A stretch of DNA of 7,193 nucleotides from Tannerella sp. (GTDB lineage Bacteria; Bacteroidota; Bacteroidia; Bacteroidales; Tannerellaceae). How positions within the stretch are numbered: the first letter of the stretch is position 1; every line of letters starts with the position of its first letter. The notes below the pieces were generated by a model. It was not told the DNA's origin and ran no database searches. It saw nothing but the letters and a program-made list of their open reading frames with translations. Made by a program: the position numbers and the translations under genes. Where the stretch lies: NCBI GenBank assembly GCA_031260095.1, contig JAIRKN010000042.1:1-7193 (forward strand), written 5' to 3'. Of this stretch, positions 6,833 through 7,193 are shown in pieces.

Positions 6833-7193
6833 ATAATTCAAAACTTTTTTCATCACTTCTCTTACAAACCGAAAGAATTAGCCCCCCAACCATATTATTT
6901 TAAAAGAAAAAGGAAGACATTTCAAAATAGAATTATTCCCCTTACGTGTTACCAATGACGGTGTGTGTGTTCGTCACCTGTAACCCCGCCCGTATCCATC
7001 CTTGCGGAGGCGTAGCCTGAAGCAATCCGGAGGGACTTCACAACGTTATACCGAGTACAGTATAAGTCCGTTTCGCCAAAGCAAGTAACTGTAACAGCGG
7101 AAGGCGAACTGCCGGAACAATGGGTTGGACGGTATATACAGTCTGTTCCAGTTTTCTATCATGTATTTTTTATTGATACATTCTTCAGGATCT
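6833..7193. other. upstream stretch without a recognisable gene
   Basis: From 6833 to about 6947 the sequence is very AT-rich, with A/T runs and no frame worth reporting. From 6948 to 7193 the base composition is nearer that of genes, but all frames are short. Two minus-strand frames are open at the right edge: one of 48 codons ending at TAA 7046-7048, containing an internal ATG, and one of 10 codons ending at TGA 7159-7161. A plus-strand ATG at 7161 is also open to the edge. None has a recognised motif or a clear ribosome binding site. Several 6-bp inverted repeats occur: 7033-7038 with 7064-7069, 7046-7051 with 7060-7065, 7072-7077 with 7103-7108, and 7114-7119 with 7144-7149. The stretch may hold the end of an upstream gene, but this cannot be decided here. 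Confidence 0.5.
6948..6984 (-). other. long imperfect hairpin upstream of the leu promoter
   Basis: GTTAC (6948-6952) pairs with GTAAC (6980-6984), and TGACG (6956-6960) with CGTCA (6972-6976), around an 11-base loop that contains (GT)5. In minus-strand RNA the 3x3 internal loop adds two G-U pairs; in plus-strand RNA it is all mismatches, so the structure favours minus-strand transcription. No T-run follows on either strand within a few bases. It could be the end of an upstream transcript or a regulator site about 115 bases before the -33 box. The function is unknown. Confidence 0.4.

Noticed and set aside
7046..7192. 48-codon minus-strand frame open at the right edge
   Set aside because: A stop-free run of this length is not unusual by chance, no family is recognised, and its end falls inside an inverted repeat. 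Sequence beyond 7193 would decide.
7161..7193. Plus-strand ATG open to the right edge, possibly a divergent gene start
   Set aside because: Only 11 codons are visible, and no plus-strand TTTG/TAnnTTTG promoter or ribosome binding site precedes it.

Overview
This window is almost entirely one branched-chain amino acid operon, read on the minus strand from right to left. The organism looks like a member of the Bacteroidota, most likely Bacteroidales. The main sign is a promoter of the Bacteroides type (TTTG, 19 bases, then TATCTTTG, matching TAnnTTTG). AT-rich gene spacings with weak Shine-Dalgarno sequences, and protein sequences that read like Bacteroidales Leu enzymes, agree with this. Genus cannot be fixed from what is here.

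Layout in transcription order: an upstream stretch without a convincing gene (about 6833-7193); promoter (6802-6832); a 28-codon leader peptide with four consecutive Leu codons (6691-6777); mutually exclusive RNA hairpins ending in an intrinsic terminator (6621-6713); leuA (2-isopropylmalate synthase); leuC and leuD (isopropylmalate isomerase large and small subunits); a second acetyl-CoA-dependent synthase that reads as a Leptospira-type (R)-citramalate synthase (cimA); mgsA (methylglyoxal synthase); and leuB (3-isopropylmalate dehydrogenase), which leaves the window at base 1 about 90 codons before its expected end. mgsA and leuB overlap by 4 bases (ATGA).

How the genes fit together: LeuA condenses 2-ketoisovalerate with acetyl-CoA to start leucine synthesis. 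CimA is inferred to condense pyruvate with acetyl-CoA to start a threonine-independent route to 2-oxobutyrate, the isoleucine precursor. LeuC, LeuD and LeuB can serve both routes because the intermediates differ only in a side chain. The operon would then supply both leucine and the isoleucine precursor, and the leader peptide, rich in Leu with some Ile and Val, fits this. MgsA, which turns dihydroxyacetone phosphate into methylglyoxal and phosphate, is the outsider.

The most interesting points are the complete ribosome-mediated leucine attenuator, built like enterobacterial leuL but in a Bacteroidota promoter context; the citramalate assignment of a gene likely to be annotated as a second LeuA; and the placement of mgsA coupled to leuB. 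No mobile element, CRISPR array, tRNA or rRNA was seen.
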